From Candidatus Acetothermia bacterium (GTDB lineage: Bacteria; Bipolaricaulota; Bipolaricaulia; UBA7950; UBA9294): DNA of 5,428 nucleotides. A model generated the notes under the pieces. That model had not been told where the DNA came from and did no database searches. It saw only the letters and a list, made by a program, of their open reading frames with translations. The DNA lies in the NCBI GenBank assembly GCA_003650505.1, contig QMQL01000067.1, positions 1 through 5,428 of the forward strand, given 5' to 3'. The translations under genes and the position numbers were made by a program. This document shows, piece by piece, positions 1 to 5,428 of this stretch (its first letter is position 1; each line of letters starts with the position of its first letter).

Positions 1-1127
1 ATCGTCTCTTGCAGGCGGCCGCTCACCCAGTTGGCAATGGCGAAGCTTCCGCTCCAGCTCATGGTGAGGATCCCGTTCACCGCGGCGCGACGGCGCTTGC
101 CGATCCGCTCCATCGCAAACGCCGAGTAAAGCGGACCTCCCATGTTCATCAGAGCGGCGCGGGCGAGGAACCCGACAGCGGCAAGGGTGAGGAGATTCGA
201 GTAGCCGAGGAGAAGGAGGAATGGGATCGAAGCGAACTGCGTCACCACTACCGCGCGGATCTTCCCCCATCTCGCTGCAAGGAGTGGGCCGGTAAGGGTG
301 GCGATCCCTATCGCCATCGACTGGCCGGAGAAGAGAGCGCCGAGGAGGCCGTCTGAGATGGCGTACGTATGCTTAAAGAAGACGTTGAAGTAAGGAACGA
401 GAAGGCCGGCGCCGAGGCCGATTACGATCTCTGGGATAAAGAGCTTGGCGGTCAGTCCGGGCTCGGCGAATGCGGCCTTGAGATCGACATGCTCTGATGA
501 GCCCTTCCGCTTTGACTCACGCAAGAGCAGGATCGGGATGAACGCCGCTCCCATCAGCCCGGCGCTGACAAGTAGGGTCGCGCGATAAGGGATGGCCCCG
601 CCTGTAGGTGCACCAAGGATTCGGGAGAAGAGGCCGGGGAGGCTCCCGCCGATCAGAAATCCGAAGAAGCCGGAGAAGGTGTTCATCGAGAACTGCACGC
701 TGAATAGGTGCGTCCTATCTTTTTCCAGGCTGTTTTCCGCCATGAACGGCGCGCCCATCACCCAGATAAGTGAGTTTCCAAGGCCGCTTATGACGCTGAA
801 GACAAGGAGGCTCAGCGAGGAGGTCGAGAGGCCGATTCCGACGATCGAAGCGATCGTAAGCGTCACCCCGATGAGGAGACCGCGTTTGTACCCGATCCTA
901 TCCCCGAGGAGGCCGGCCGGGAGAGCGAATAGAAGGTTCATCCCCATCGGGAGGGCGACGAGGATCCCGAGGAAGGAAGTGCTCTTTCCAAGCGAGATGA
1001 CGTAGAGGTTGAAGAAGAGGAAATAGACGGCGAAGGAAAAGCCGCTTAAAAACGAGAACAGGATATAGAGCCGCGCGTTCCGTCCGAACGAGCGGAGGGT
1101 TGAGAGGTAGCTACGGATGGAATGCAT
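1..1127 (-). CDS. MFS transporter, C-terminus cut by window edge
   Basis: This is a polytopic inner-membrane transporter of the major facilitator superfamily; the substrate cannot be told from sequence. Reading the minus strand from the ATG at 1127 gives 375 uninterrupted residues with no stop before the edge. About eleven hydrophobic segments are visible, beginning near residues 20, 53, 84, 104, 145, 181, 229, 260, 290, 312 and 346. A charged central loop at about 203-228 (RESKRKGSSEHVDLK) separates the two halves. The MFS motif A loop between TM2 and TM3 is clear (GLLGDRIGYKRG, residues 72-83), and a degenerate copy lies between TM8 and TM9 (PLLAARWGKIRA, 281-292). Family members are usually about 400-430 residues, so roughly the last membrane segment is missing. 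The gene starts 39 nt after the mnmG stop on the same strand and probably shares its transcript. No good Shine-Dalgarno precedes the ATG. A TTG two codons upstream is an alternative start, and an in-frame TGA bars anything much longer. The gene is less GC-rich than mnmG. Confidence 0.9.
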   Translation of the reverse strand, partial: MHSIRSYLSTLRSFGRNARLYILFSFLSGFSFAVYFLFFNLYVISLGKSTSFLGILVALPMGMNLLFALPAGLLGDRIGYKRGLLIGVTLTIASIVGIGLSTSSLSLLVFSVISGLGNSLIWVMGAPFMAENSLEKDRTHLFSVQFSMNTFSGFFGFLIGGSLPGLFSRILGAPTGGAIPYRATLLVSAGLMGAAFIPILLLRESKRKGSSEHVDLKAAFAEPGLTAKLFIPEIVIGLGAGLLVPYFNVFFKHTYAISDGLLGALFSGQSMAIGIATLTGPLLAARWGKIRAVVVTQFASIPFLLLLGYSNLLTLAAVGFLARAALMNMGGPLYSAFAMERIGKRRRAAVNGILTMSWSGSFAIANWVSGRLQET

Positions 1128-1166
1128 AGGCAAGTTGTATTTCGTCTCTGGCGCTCACGCAAGGGT

Positions 1167-3011
1167 TCAGCGCCGGAGGATTATTGCGAGGATCGAGAGG
1201 TCGGCCTGGGAGATCCCGGGGACACGGGTCGCCTGACCGAAGGTGGCCGGCCGTACGCGGGAGAGTAGCTCGCGGGCCTCGATCGAGAGGTTGGTGATGG
1301 AGCCGTAGTCGAGATCCGGCGGGATCGGGATCTCATCCATCCTCCTTTGCCGCTCGATCTGGCTCCTATGCTGGGCGAGGTAACCCGCGTATTTCCCCTC
1401 GATCTCCACCTCGGCCCGTACGTCATCGGGGATGCCGTCTTCGGATAAGAGATCATCGAGGCGGATCTCGGGCCGCCGGAGGAGCTCGAACAGCGAGGCG
1501 CCGTTGTCCGCAAGCGGCGAGCTGCCGCGCTCCATCAGTCGCCTGTTGATCGGATCGCTCGGTCCGATCCGCGTCGATTTGAGCTCCTTGAGCAGCCGCT
1601 CGATCCTCCTTCGCTTCTCCTCGACCGCTTCGTAGCGCTCCCCGTCGATCAGGCCGATCTCGTAGCCGATCCGTGTCAGGCGAAGATCGGCGTTCCCCTC
1701 CCGGAGTGAGATCCGATACTCGGCGCGCGAGGGGAGCATCCGGTACGGCTCGGTTATCCCCTTCGTTACGAGGTCGTCGATCATCACCCCGATGAATGCC
1801 CGTTCCCGGGGGATGACAAGCGATTCCTTTCCCAGTACCTTCCGCGCCGCGTTGATCCCGGCGAGCAGCCCCTGCCCGGCCGCCTCCTCGTACCCGGTCG
1901 TCCCGTTTATCTGGCCGGCGAGGAACAACCCTTTTATCCCGTCGATCTCGAGCGTTGGGGCGAGCTGGATCGGATCGACGTAGTCGTACTCGATGTCGTA
2001 TCCGTACCGCTCGATCTGTGCCTCTTCCAGCCCCTCGATCGAGTGGACAATCGACTCCTGGAGCTCGGGGGAGAAGGCGGTGTAGATCCCCTGGAGATAT
2101 ACCTCGGCCGTCTCCCTCCCCTCCGGCTCGAGGAATACCTTGTGGCTTTTGCGATCCGGGAACCTGACGATCTTGCTCTCAAGGGACGGGCAGTGGCGCG
2201 GCCCGATCCCCTCGATCAGGCCGTTGTAGTTCGCGGACTCCTCGAGGTTCTCCCTTATTATTCGATGCGTCTCTTCGTTCGTGTGGGTCACGTAGACGGC
2301 CAGCGGGTCTTCGATCGGCCTCGGCTCGTTCCAGAATGAGAAGCAGAGCGGCTCGGCGGAGCTATCCTGTCGTTCGAGGGTCGAGTAGTCGATCGAGTTG
2401 CGGTTGACACGCGGGGTTGTCCCGGTCTTCATCCTCCCCATCCCCAGGCCGATCCGCCTGAGGGATTCGGCGAGCCGGATCGACGGCGGCTCACCGGCCC
2501 GGCCGGCCGGATAGACGACGTCCCCGATCAGGACCCTCCCGTTCAGGAACGTACCTGTCGCAACGACGACCGCCCGTGCCACGAGCCTCAGCCCCTCACG
2601 GAGGCGGACCCTGGCCACCCGTCCGTCTGAGATCATGATCTCATCGACGAGCCCCTCGATCAGTTCGAGGTTCTCCGCGTTCTCGAGGATCCGCTTCCAG
2701 ACCTGTTTGTAGGCGAGCCGGTCCGCCTGGGCGCGGTGGACCCGCATCGCCCGGCCTTTGCTCGTGTTGAGGAGCCGGATGTGGATCGTCGCCTCGTCGG
2801 TGACGCGCGCCATCTCTCCGCCGAGGGCGTCGATCTCCCGGACGAGCTGAGACTTACCCGGGCCGCCGATCGCCGGGTTGCACGGCATCTTCCCGATCTC
2901 GGAGAGGTTGAGGGTGACTAGGGCTGTCGCACAACCGAGCCGAGACGCGGCGAGGGCGGCCTCACAACCGGCGTGCCCGGCGCCGATCACTACGACGTCG
3001 TAGTGCTTCAT
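1167..3011 (-). CDS. mnmG: tRNA uridine-5-carboxymethylaminomethyl modification enzyme MnmG (GidA)
   Basis: MnmG is a cytoplasmic FAD enzyme. With MnmE it installs the carboxymethylaminomethyl (or aminomethyl) group on C5 of wobble U34 in certain tRNAs, using methylene-tetrahydrofolate, NADH and glycine or ammonium. The protein has 614 residues, close to the 629 of E. coli. It shows the N-terminal dinucleotide fold (VVIGAGHAGCEAA, 7-19), the CNPAIGG motif (44-50) with the conserved Cys44, and the GidA signature GPRHCPSLESK (270-280) with Cys274, matching E. coli Cys47 and Cys277. The second signature is AGQINGTTGYEEAAGQG (365-381). The IDDLVTKGITEPYRMLPSRA block (411-430) and the C-terminal tRNA/MnmE-binding helical region ending RPATFGQATRVPGIS (587-601) are intact. 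The start is the ATG giving MKHYDVVVIG; the frame stays open upstream only because it overlaps the slipin gene. An AGAGGG tract abuts the ATG, and the slipin stop lies 8 nt upstream, so coupled translation is likely. Neither mnmE nor rsmG is in the window. Confidence 0.97.
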   Translation of the reverse strand: MKHYDVVVIGAGHAGCEAALAASRLGCATALVTLNLSEIGKMPCNPAIGGPGKSQLVREIDALGGEMARVTDEATIHIRLLNTSKGRAMRVHRAQADRLAYKQVWKRILENAENLELIEGLVDEIMISDGRVARVRLREGLRLVARAVVVATGTFLNGRVLIGDVVYPAGRAGEPPSIRLAESLRRIGLGMGRMKTGTTPRVNRNSIDYSTLERQDSSAEPLCFSFWNEPRPIEDPLAVYVTHTNEETHRIIRENLEESANYNGLIEGIGPRHCPSLESKIVRFPDRKSHKVFLEPEGRETAEVYLQGIYTAFSPELQESIVHSIEGLEEAQIERYGYDIEYDYVDPIQLAPTLEIDGIKGLFLAGQINGTTGYEEAAGQGLLAGINAARKVLGKESLVIPRERAFIGVMIDDLVTKGITEPYRMLPSRAEYRISLREGNADLRLTRIGYEIGLIDGERYEAVEEKRRRIERLLKELKSTRIGPSDPINRRLMERGSSPLADNGASLFELLRRPEIRLDDLLSEDGIPDDVRAEVEIEGKYAGYLAQHRSQIERQRRMDEIPIPPDLDYGSITNLSIEARELLSRVRPATFGQATRVPGISQADLSILAIILRR

Positions 3012-3019
3012 CCCTCTTG

Positions 3020-3772
3020 CTAGGAGTCCTTCCCCTTCCTGAAGAAATTGAACAGGTCGATCGGGATTGGGAAGACGATCGTCGATGCGTTCTCCGCCGA
3101 GATGTCGACGAGGCTCTGCAGGTAACGGAGCTGGAGGGCGGCCGGGTTTTTCTGGATTATCCCCGCCGCCTCGGAGAGCTTCGTCGCCGCCTGGAGCTCG
3201 CCCGCGGCGTTGATGATCTTCGCCCGTCGCTCCCTCTCCGCCTCGGCCTGACGGGCGATCGCCCGCTGCATTTCCTGCGGGATCTTCACGTCCTTTATCT
3301 CGACTGACTTCACCTTGATCCCCCACGGGTCGGTCTGCTCGTCGATGATCTGCTGGAGCTTCAGGTTGATCTTCTCCCTTTCGGCGAGGAGCTCGTCGAG
3401 TTCGACCCCGCCGAGGACGCTCCTAAGGGTCGTCATCGCGATCTGCCGCGTCGCCTCGATGAAGTTCTGCACCTCGACGACTGCGGCAGACGGATCGACG
3501 ACCCGGAAGAACAGGACGGCGTTGACGAGGGCGGAGACGTTGTCCTTGGTTATCACCTCTTGCGGCGGGACGTCGAGGGTGACGATCCGAAGGCTGATCT
3601 TCACCATCTTGTCGACCAATGGGATGATCAGGAAGATCCCCGGTCCCTTCGCTCCGACGAGCCGGCCGAGGCGGAAGATCACCCCGCGCTCGTACTCGCG
3701 GACGATCTTTATGGCGTTCAGCAGGAAAAGCACGACCAACGCGATGATCGCTCCGATTGTCGTATACATCAC
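3020..3772 (-). CDS. Slipin (stomatin-like SPFH/Band 7 membrane protein)
   Basis: This is a prokaryotic stomatin homologue, a family of membrane-anchored oligomeric scaffold proteins linked to membrane microdomains and often partnered with the NfeD protease or membrane protein. The 250 residues are laid out in the classic order. A hydrophobic anchor lies at about 5-20. The SPFH domain begins at [20 protein letters not shown] (25-44) and includes the conserved [11 protein letters not shown] (45-55) and the [14 protein letters not shown] block (65-78). A charged Glu/Arg/Ala-rich helix at about 168-205 is likely coiled coil. The hydrophobic C-terminal stretch [12 protein letters not shown] (230-241) resembles the oligomerisation segment of archaeal p-stomatin. 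The strong AAGGAGG at 3779-3785 stands 6 nt before a GTG at 3772 and 9 nt before an ATG at 3769, so either codon may be the start. It is the first gene of the leftward block, 8 nt ahead of mnmG. No nfeD is adjacent on either side, which is unusual for slipins. The family assignment is firm; the exact role is unknown. Confidence 0.94.
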   Translation of the reverse strand: MMYTTIGAIIALVVLFLLNAIKIVREYERGVIFRLGRLVGAKGPGIFLIIPLVDKMVKISLRIVTLDVPPQEVITKDNVSALVNAVLFFRVVDPSAAVVEVQNFIEATRQIAMTTLRSVLGGVELDELLAEREKINLKLQQIIDEQTDPWGIKVKSVEIKDVKIPQEMQRAIARQAEAERERRAKIINAAGELQAATKLSEAAGIIQKNPAALQLRYLQSLVDISAENASTIVFPIPIDLFNFFRKGKDS

Positions 3773-3778
3773 TCCATA

Positions 3779-3785
3779 CCTCCTT
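3779..3785 (-). promoter_or_regulatory. Strong Shine-Dalgarno of the slipin gene
   Basis: The minus strand reads AAGGAGG, a near-perfect anti-16S match, 6 nt before GTG (3772) and 9 nt before ATG (3769). Both spacings work, so the ribosome binding site confirms the start region but does not choose between the two codons. Confidence 0.8.
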
Positions 3786-3805
3786 GGATTTCTCGTATCG
3801 GAAGG

Positions 3806-3834
3806 ATGGTAGGAATCAATCGACAGATTGTCAA
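3806..3834 (-). promoter_or_regulatory. Predicted sigma70-type promoter for slipin-mnmG-MFS block
   Basis: On the minus strand a perfect -35 hexamer TTGACA (3829-3834) is followed, after exactly 17 bp, by TACCAT (3806-3811), which matches the -10 consensus at four of six positions. Transcription would start near 3799, leaving a leader of about 27 nt that contains the slipin Shine-Dalgarno. No comparable promoter was seen in the short gaps ahead of mnmG or the transporter, so this one probably serves all three genes. Confidence 0.6.
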
Positions 3835-3848
3835 TTCTGTAAACAGAA
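3835..3848. repeat. Perfect inverted repeat between divergent promoters (possible operator)
   Basis: TTCTGT and ACAGAA face each other across two A residues (TTCTGTAAACAGAA). The repeat covers the likely -35 region of the tpiA promoter and directly abuts the upstream edge of the slipin -35 hexamer. A second, smaller inverted pair, GACA/TGTC, lies at 3822-3832. The position would suit a regulator acting on both promoters, but I do not recognise the motif as belonging to a known regulator, and a 14-bp palindrome in an AT-rich spacer can arise by chance. Confidence 0.35.
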
Positions 3849-3866
3849 GGGCGAGATCGTTATACT
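3838..3866 (+). promoter_or_regulatory. Predicted promoter for tpiA-pgsA
   Basis: TATACT (3861-3866) matches the -10 consensus at five of six positions. At 17 bp upstream the best -35 is TGTAAA (3838-3843), only three of six. Transcription would start near 3873, giving a leader of about 13 nt that holds little more than the ribosome binding site. The weak -35 inside a palindrome could mean activation or repression by a DNA-binding protein; that is inference. Confidence 0.45.
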
Positions 3867-3885
3867 CGGCTTGGAAGGGGGGGCG

Positions 3886-4653
3886 ATGCGTCGGATCCTC
3901 GTTGCCGGAAACTGGAAGATGAACAAGACTCCCGCCGAGACCGAGGGGTTCATCGAGGCGTTCCTCCCTACGATCGCGGGGCTCGGCCGGGTTGAGATCG
4001 CCATCTTCCCCCCGTTCACGAGCCTCGATCGGGCCGGGAGGCTCCTTGAAGGTACAACGATCCGGCTCGGCGGGCAGGACCTTCATTTCGAGACGAGTGG
4101 GGCGTACACCGGCGCGATCTCCGCCTCGATGCTCGTTGCGTGTGGGTGCCGCTACGTCCTTGTCGGTCATTCCGAGCGGCGGAGGCTGTTCGGCGACGAC
4201 GATCGGATTGTCCGGCTGAAGCTCGAGGCCGCGCTTTCTTCGGGGCTTTTCCCGATCCTCTGCGTAGGGGAGGGGACAGAAGAGCGTCGGCGAGGGGACT
4301 CGGAGGGCGTCGTGACCGATCAGCTCTCCTCTGCCCTCGACGCCCTCGATCCGGAACGGATCGTGATCGCTTATGAGCCGATCTGGGCGATCGGCACCGG
4401 CCAGACGGCGACCCCGCAGATAGCGGAGGGGATGGCCTCTGCAATCCGGGGATGGGTCTCGTCCAGGTTCGGGGGTGAGGCCGGCGGGCGGGTCCGGAGC
4501 CTCTACGGCGGGAGCGTCAACCCGGATAATGCCGGTGCGATCATGGGGGAGCCGGATATCGACGGCGTCCTCGTCGGCGGGGCGTCGCTCGATCCCGCGA
4601 AGTTCGCCTCGATCGTCCGCTCCGGAGTATCGGTAGGAGGCCGCGATGTTTAG
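3886..4653 (+). CDS. tpiA: Triosephosphate isomerase
   Basis: TIM interconverts dihydroxyacetone phosphate and glyceraldehyde 3-phosphate in glycolysis and gluconeogenesis, as a cytoplasmic (beta/alpha)8 barrel dimer or tetramer. The protein has 255 residues, the normal family length. The N-terminal AGNWKMNK (7-14) carries active-site Asn9 and Lys11. GHSERR (94-99) carries the electrophile His95. AYEPIWAIGTG (162-172) carries catalytic base Glu164 and the flexible loop 6. LYGGSV (206-211) and LVGGASL (229-235) bind phosphate. The start is the ATG giving MRRILVAGNWKMN, preceded by a purine tract GGAAGGGGGGG (3873-3883); the frame is open back to 3757, but that extension would run through the promoter. 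Two interface positions look odd: the usual TGE-I-S loop-3 motif is TGAIS (Ala77), and the usual FGE is FGD (Asp104). The catalytic residues are all present, so I expect an active enzyme. The gene overlaps pgsA by 8 nt. Confidence 0.97.
   Translation: MRRILVAGNWKMNKTPAETEGFIEAFLPTIAGLGRVEIAIFPPFTSLDRAGRLLEGTTIRLGGQDLHFETSGAYTGAISASMLVACGCRYVLVGHSERRRLFGDDDRIVRLKLEAALSSGLFPILCVGEGTEERRRGDSEGVVTDQLSSALDALDPERIVIAYEPIWAIGTGQTATPQIAEGMASAIRGWVSSRFGGEAGGRVRSLYGGSVNPDNAGAIMGEPDIDGVLVGGASLDPAKFASIVRSGVSVGGRDV
4635..4640 (+). promoter_or_regulatory. Shine-Dalgarno of pgsA inside tpiA
   Basis: AGGAGG ends 5 nt before the pgsA ATG at 4646 and lies within the last codons of tpiA. It fixes the pgsA start and supports translation from the shared message. 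Confidence 0.8.
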
Positions 4654-5188
4654 GACGATACCGAATCAGATCACCCTTGCCCGGATCCTGAGCGTCCCGC
4701 TTTTGATGTATCTGATCCTCTCCGGTTCGAGCATCGGGCGGATCCTCGCCGTCGTCCTCTTCTTCCTCGCTGCCGTATCCGACGCCGTCGACGGTTACCT
4801 CGCCCGGAGCTTCAAGCAGACGACGACGTTCGGGAAGTTCGCCGATCCGATCGCCGACAAGCTCCTGATCACCGGGGCGTTGATCGCCCTCCTCCAGCTC
4901 GGCGAGCTGTCGGCCTGGGCGGTGATGGTGATCGTGGCGCGGGAGTTCCTCGTCACCGGCCTGCGGATCCTCGCCATCTCCGAGGGGGAGGTGATCGCGG
5001 CGAGCATCCTCGGGAAGTTGAAGACGATATCCCACGTCGCGCTCGTGTTGGTCATCCTCCTCGGGCAGTCGTTCAACCTCGGATCCGGAGGGGGAGCGGC
5101 CAAGTCCTGGGCCCTCGGGGTGGCGATCGCCCTGTCGCTCATATCGGGCGGCGAGTACTTCTACCGCTCCCGCCGGCTCTTCGTCTGA
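4646..5188 (+). CDS. pgsA: CDP-diacylglycerol--glycerol-3-phosphate 3-phosphatidyltransferase
   Basis: PgsA is an integral inner-membrane enzyme that moves the phosphatidyl group from CDP-diacylglycerol to sn-glycerol 3-phosphate. It makes phosphatidylglycerophosphate, the committed precursor of phosphatidylglycerol and cardiolipin. The 180 residues fit the family. The complete CDP-alcohol phosphotransferase signature D-x2-D-G-x2-A-R-x8-G-x3-D-x3-D is present at Asp46, Asp49, Gly50, Ala53, Arg54, Gly63, Asp67 and Asp71, supplying the two-metal site. The N-terminal PNQITLARIL (6-15) and the later REFLVTGLR (99-107) and KLKT (124-127) are characteristic of PgsA rather than of phosphatidylserine synthase or cardiolipin synthase relatives. 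About six hydrophobic segments can be picked out, and the protein ends in a basic RSRRLFV tail. The ATG lies 8 nt before the end of tpiA and has a well-spaced AGGAGG, so the pair is an operon. A weak hairpin covers its stop codon. Confidence 0.95.
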   Translation: MFRTIPNQITLARILSVPLLMYLILSGSSIGRILAVVLFFLAAVSDAVDGYLARSFKQTTTFGKFADPIADKLLITGALIALLQLGELSAWAVMVIVAREFLVTGLRILAISEGEVIAASILGKLKTISHVALVLVILLGQSFNLGSGGGAAKSWALGVAIALSLISGGEYFYRSRRLFV

Positions 5189-5201
5189 CCGGCGCGTTTG
5201 T
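5171..5201 (+). terminator. Weak candidate terminator hairpin over the pgsA stop
   Basis: CGCCGG (5171-5176) and CCGGCG (5189-5194) form a perfect 6-bp GC stem with a 12-nt loop that contains the TGA stop, followed by CGTTTGT. The T tract is short and broken, so intrinsic termination would be inefficient at best. A second short palindrome, ACCCGCGGGT (5205-5214), flanked by TCCG and CGGA, lies just beyond and has no T run. Either or both may only be GC-rich chance pairings. Confidence 0.3.
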
Positions 5202-5294
5202 CCGACCCGCGGGTAGCGGAGTTGCCCTCCCCCTTGTACTTCGATGACCTCGTTTTCACGTTGATAATCGCCCTAGGCGGATCCCCTTTCTACC

Positions 5295-5303
5295 TGCTAG
5301 AAT
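5295..5303 (+). promoter_or_regulatory. Extended -10 promoter candidate for the TrkH-like gene
   Basis: TGCTAGAAT is an extended -10 (TGn followed by TAGAAT, five of six consensus positions). No recognisable -35 stands 16-18 bp upstream, which extended -10 promoters tolerate. Transcription would start near 5310, giving a leader of about 19 nt that holds a G-rich ribosome binding site. The rest of the 140-bp gap after pgsA shows no gene or RNA that I can recognise. Confidence 0.4.
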
Positions 5304-5328
5304 CGGGCGCTTCGGCGAGGGGGGTTCG

Positions 5329-5428
5329 ATGCGCAGGTACAGCTCGGTCCTTCACTATCTCGGGACGGTCCTCGTCGCCTTCTCGCTCCTCCAGGCCGCC
5401 CCCCTATTGATAAGCGTCATCTACCGGG
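5329..5428 (+). CDS. trkH: Probable TrkH/KtrB-type potassium transporter subunit, N-terminal fragment
   Basis: Only the first 33 codons lie in the window and the frame is open at the edge. The peptide starts MRRYSSVLHYLGTVLVAFSL and continues LQAAPLLISVIYR. It matches the first transmembrane helix typical of TrkH family K+ uptake proteins: a basic start, then S-V-L-x-x-L-G, a long aliphatic helix with a proline (P25), and an exit at I-Y-R where family members commonly read I-Y-G-E. TrkH forms the membrane pore of the Trk K+ uptake system and works with the cytoplasmic NAD-binding subunit TrkA. A GAGGGGGG tract (5317-5324) stands 4 nt before the ATG, and an extended -10 lies further upstream, so the gene looks independently transcribed rather than part of the tpiA-pgsA message. 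The call rests on pattern resemblance over a short hydrophobic stretch; another membrane protein is possible. Confidence 0.6.
   Translation, partial: MRRYSSVLHYLGTVLVAFSLLQAAPLLISVIYR

Noticed and set aside
592..1005. Plus-strand open frame opposite the MFS gene
   Set aside because: Shadow of the transporter: Pro/Arg-rich translation with no family features, on the strand opposite a clear coding frame.
3012..3326. N-terminal extension of the mnmG frame (open to 3326, giving 719 residues)
   Set aside because: The extra 105 residues are low-complexity Gly/Arg/Glu-rich, overlap the well-supported slipin on the same strand in another frame, and have no MnmG homology. The conserved protein starts at MKHYDVVVIG.
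3828..3833. TTGTCA as the -35 of the tpiA promoter
   Set aside because: It lies 27 bp from TATACT, too far for a sigma70 promoter. The same bases serve better, read on the other strand, as TTGACA for the slipin.
3757..3885. Upstream extension of tpiA (298 residues)
   Set aside because: The extension crosses the divergent promoter region and the slipin start and is not TIM-like. MRRILVAGNWKMN is the normal N-terminus.
4016..5035. Minus-strand open frames opposite tpiA and pgsA
   Set aside because: Arg/Ser/Pro-rich antisense translations typical of GC-rich genes; no motifs, and they overlap two certain genes.
5205..5214. ACCCGCGGGT palindrome as a regulator site or terminator
   Set aside because: No T run follows, the motif is self-complementary GC-rich sequence of a kind expected here by chance, and no second copy was seen in the window.
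5261..5266. TTGATA as the -35 for the gene at 5329
   Set aside because: The spacer to TAGAAT is 31 bp, and no acceptable -10 stands 16-18 bp downstream.
5198..5410. Plus-strand 70-codon frame from TTG at 5198
   Set aside because: Non-ATG start without a Shine-Dalgarno; it runs through the promoter candidate and overlaps the TrkH-like start in another frame, and the product resembles nothing.

Overview
The window is a GC-rich bacterial chromosome segment of ordinary housekeeping genes. Two gene blocks run in opposite directions from a compact divergent promoter region at about 3773-3885. Codons ending in C or G dominate and the tetramer GATC is strikingly frequent. The gene set (mnmG, tpiA, pgsA, a slipin, a TrkH-type protein) is bacterial. 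The composition and style recall deep-branching, often thermophilic lineages such as Bipolaricaulota/Acetothermia, but that placement is a guess from overall impression, with no marker that fixes it.

Leftward block (minus strand, 3772 down to 1): a slipin (stomatin-like SPFH membrane protein) comes first, followed 8 nt later by mnmG (gidA, tRNA wobble-uridine modification). After 39 nt comes a major facilitator superfamily transporter that runs off the left edge. The spacing suggests one transcript, started from a near-consensus promoter (TTGACA, 17 bp, TACCAT) ahead of the slipin. The transporter gene is visibly less GC-rich than mnmG and may have a separate history.

Rightward block (plus strand, 3886 to 5188): tpiA (triosephosphate isomerase) overlaps pgsA (phosphatidylglycerophosphate synthase) by 8 nt. 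The two are metabolically linked, because TIM interconverts dihydroxyacetone phosphate, the precursor of the glycerol 3-phosphate that PgsA consumes. A weak hairpin spans the pgsA stop codon. After 140 bp containing an extended -10 element, a new plus-strand gene starts at 5329; its 33 visible residues look like the N-terminus of a TrkH/KtrB-type potassium transporter subunit.

I found no mobile element, CRISPR array, RNA gene, toxin-antitoxin pair or defence cassette, and I do not believe the window contains an undescribed system. The points most worth a second look are the slipin without a neighbouring NfeD coupled to mnmG, the palindrome between the divergent promoters, two substitutions at normally conserved dimer-interface positions of TIM, and the GATC density. 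All compositional figures come from hand counts of stated stretches.
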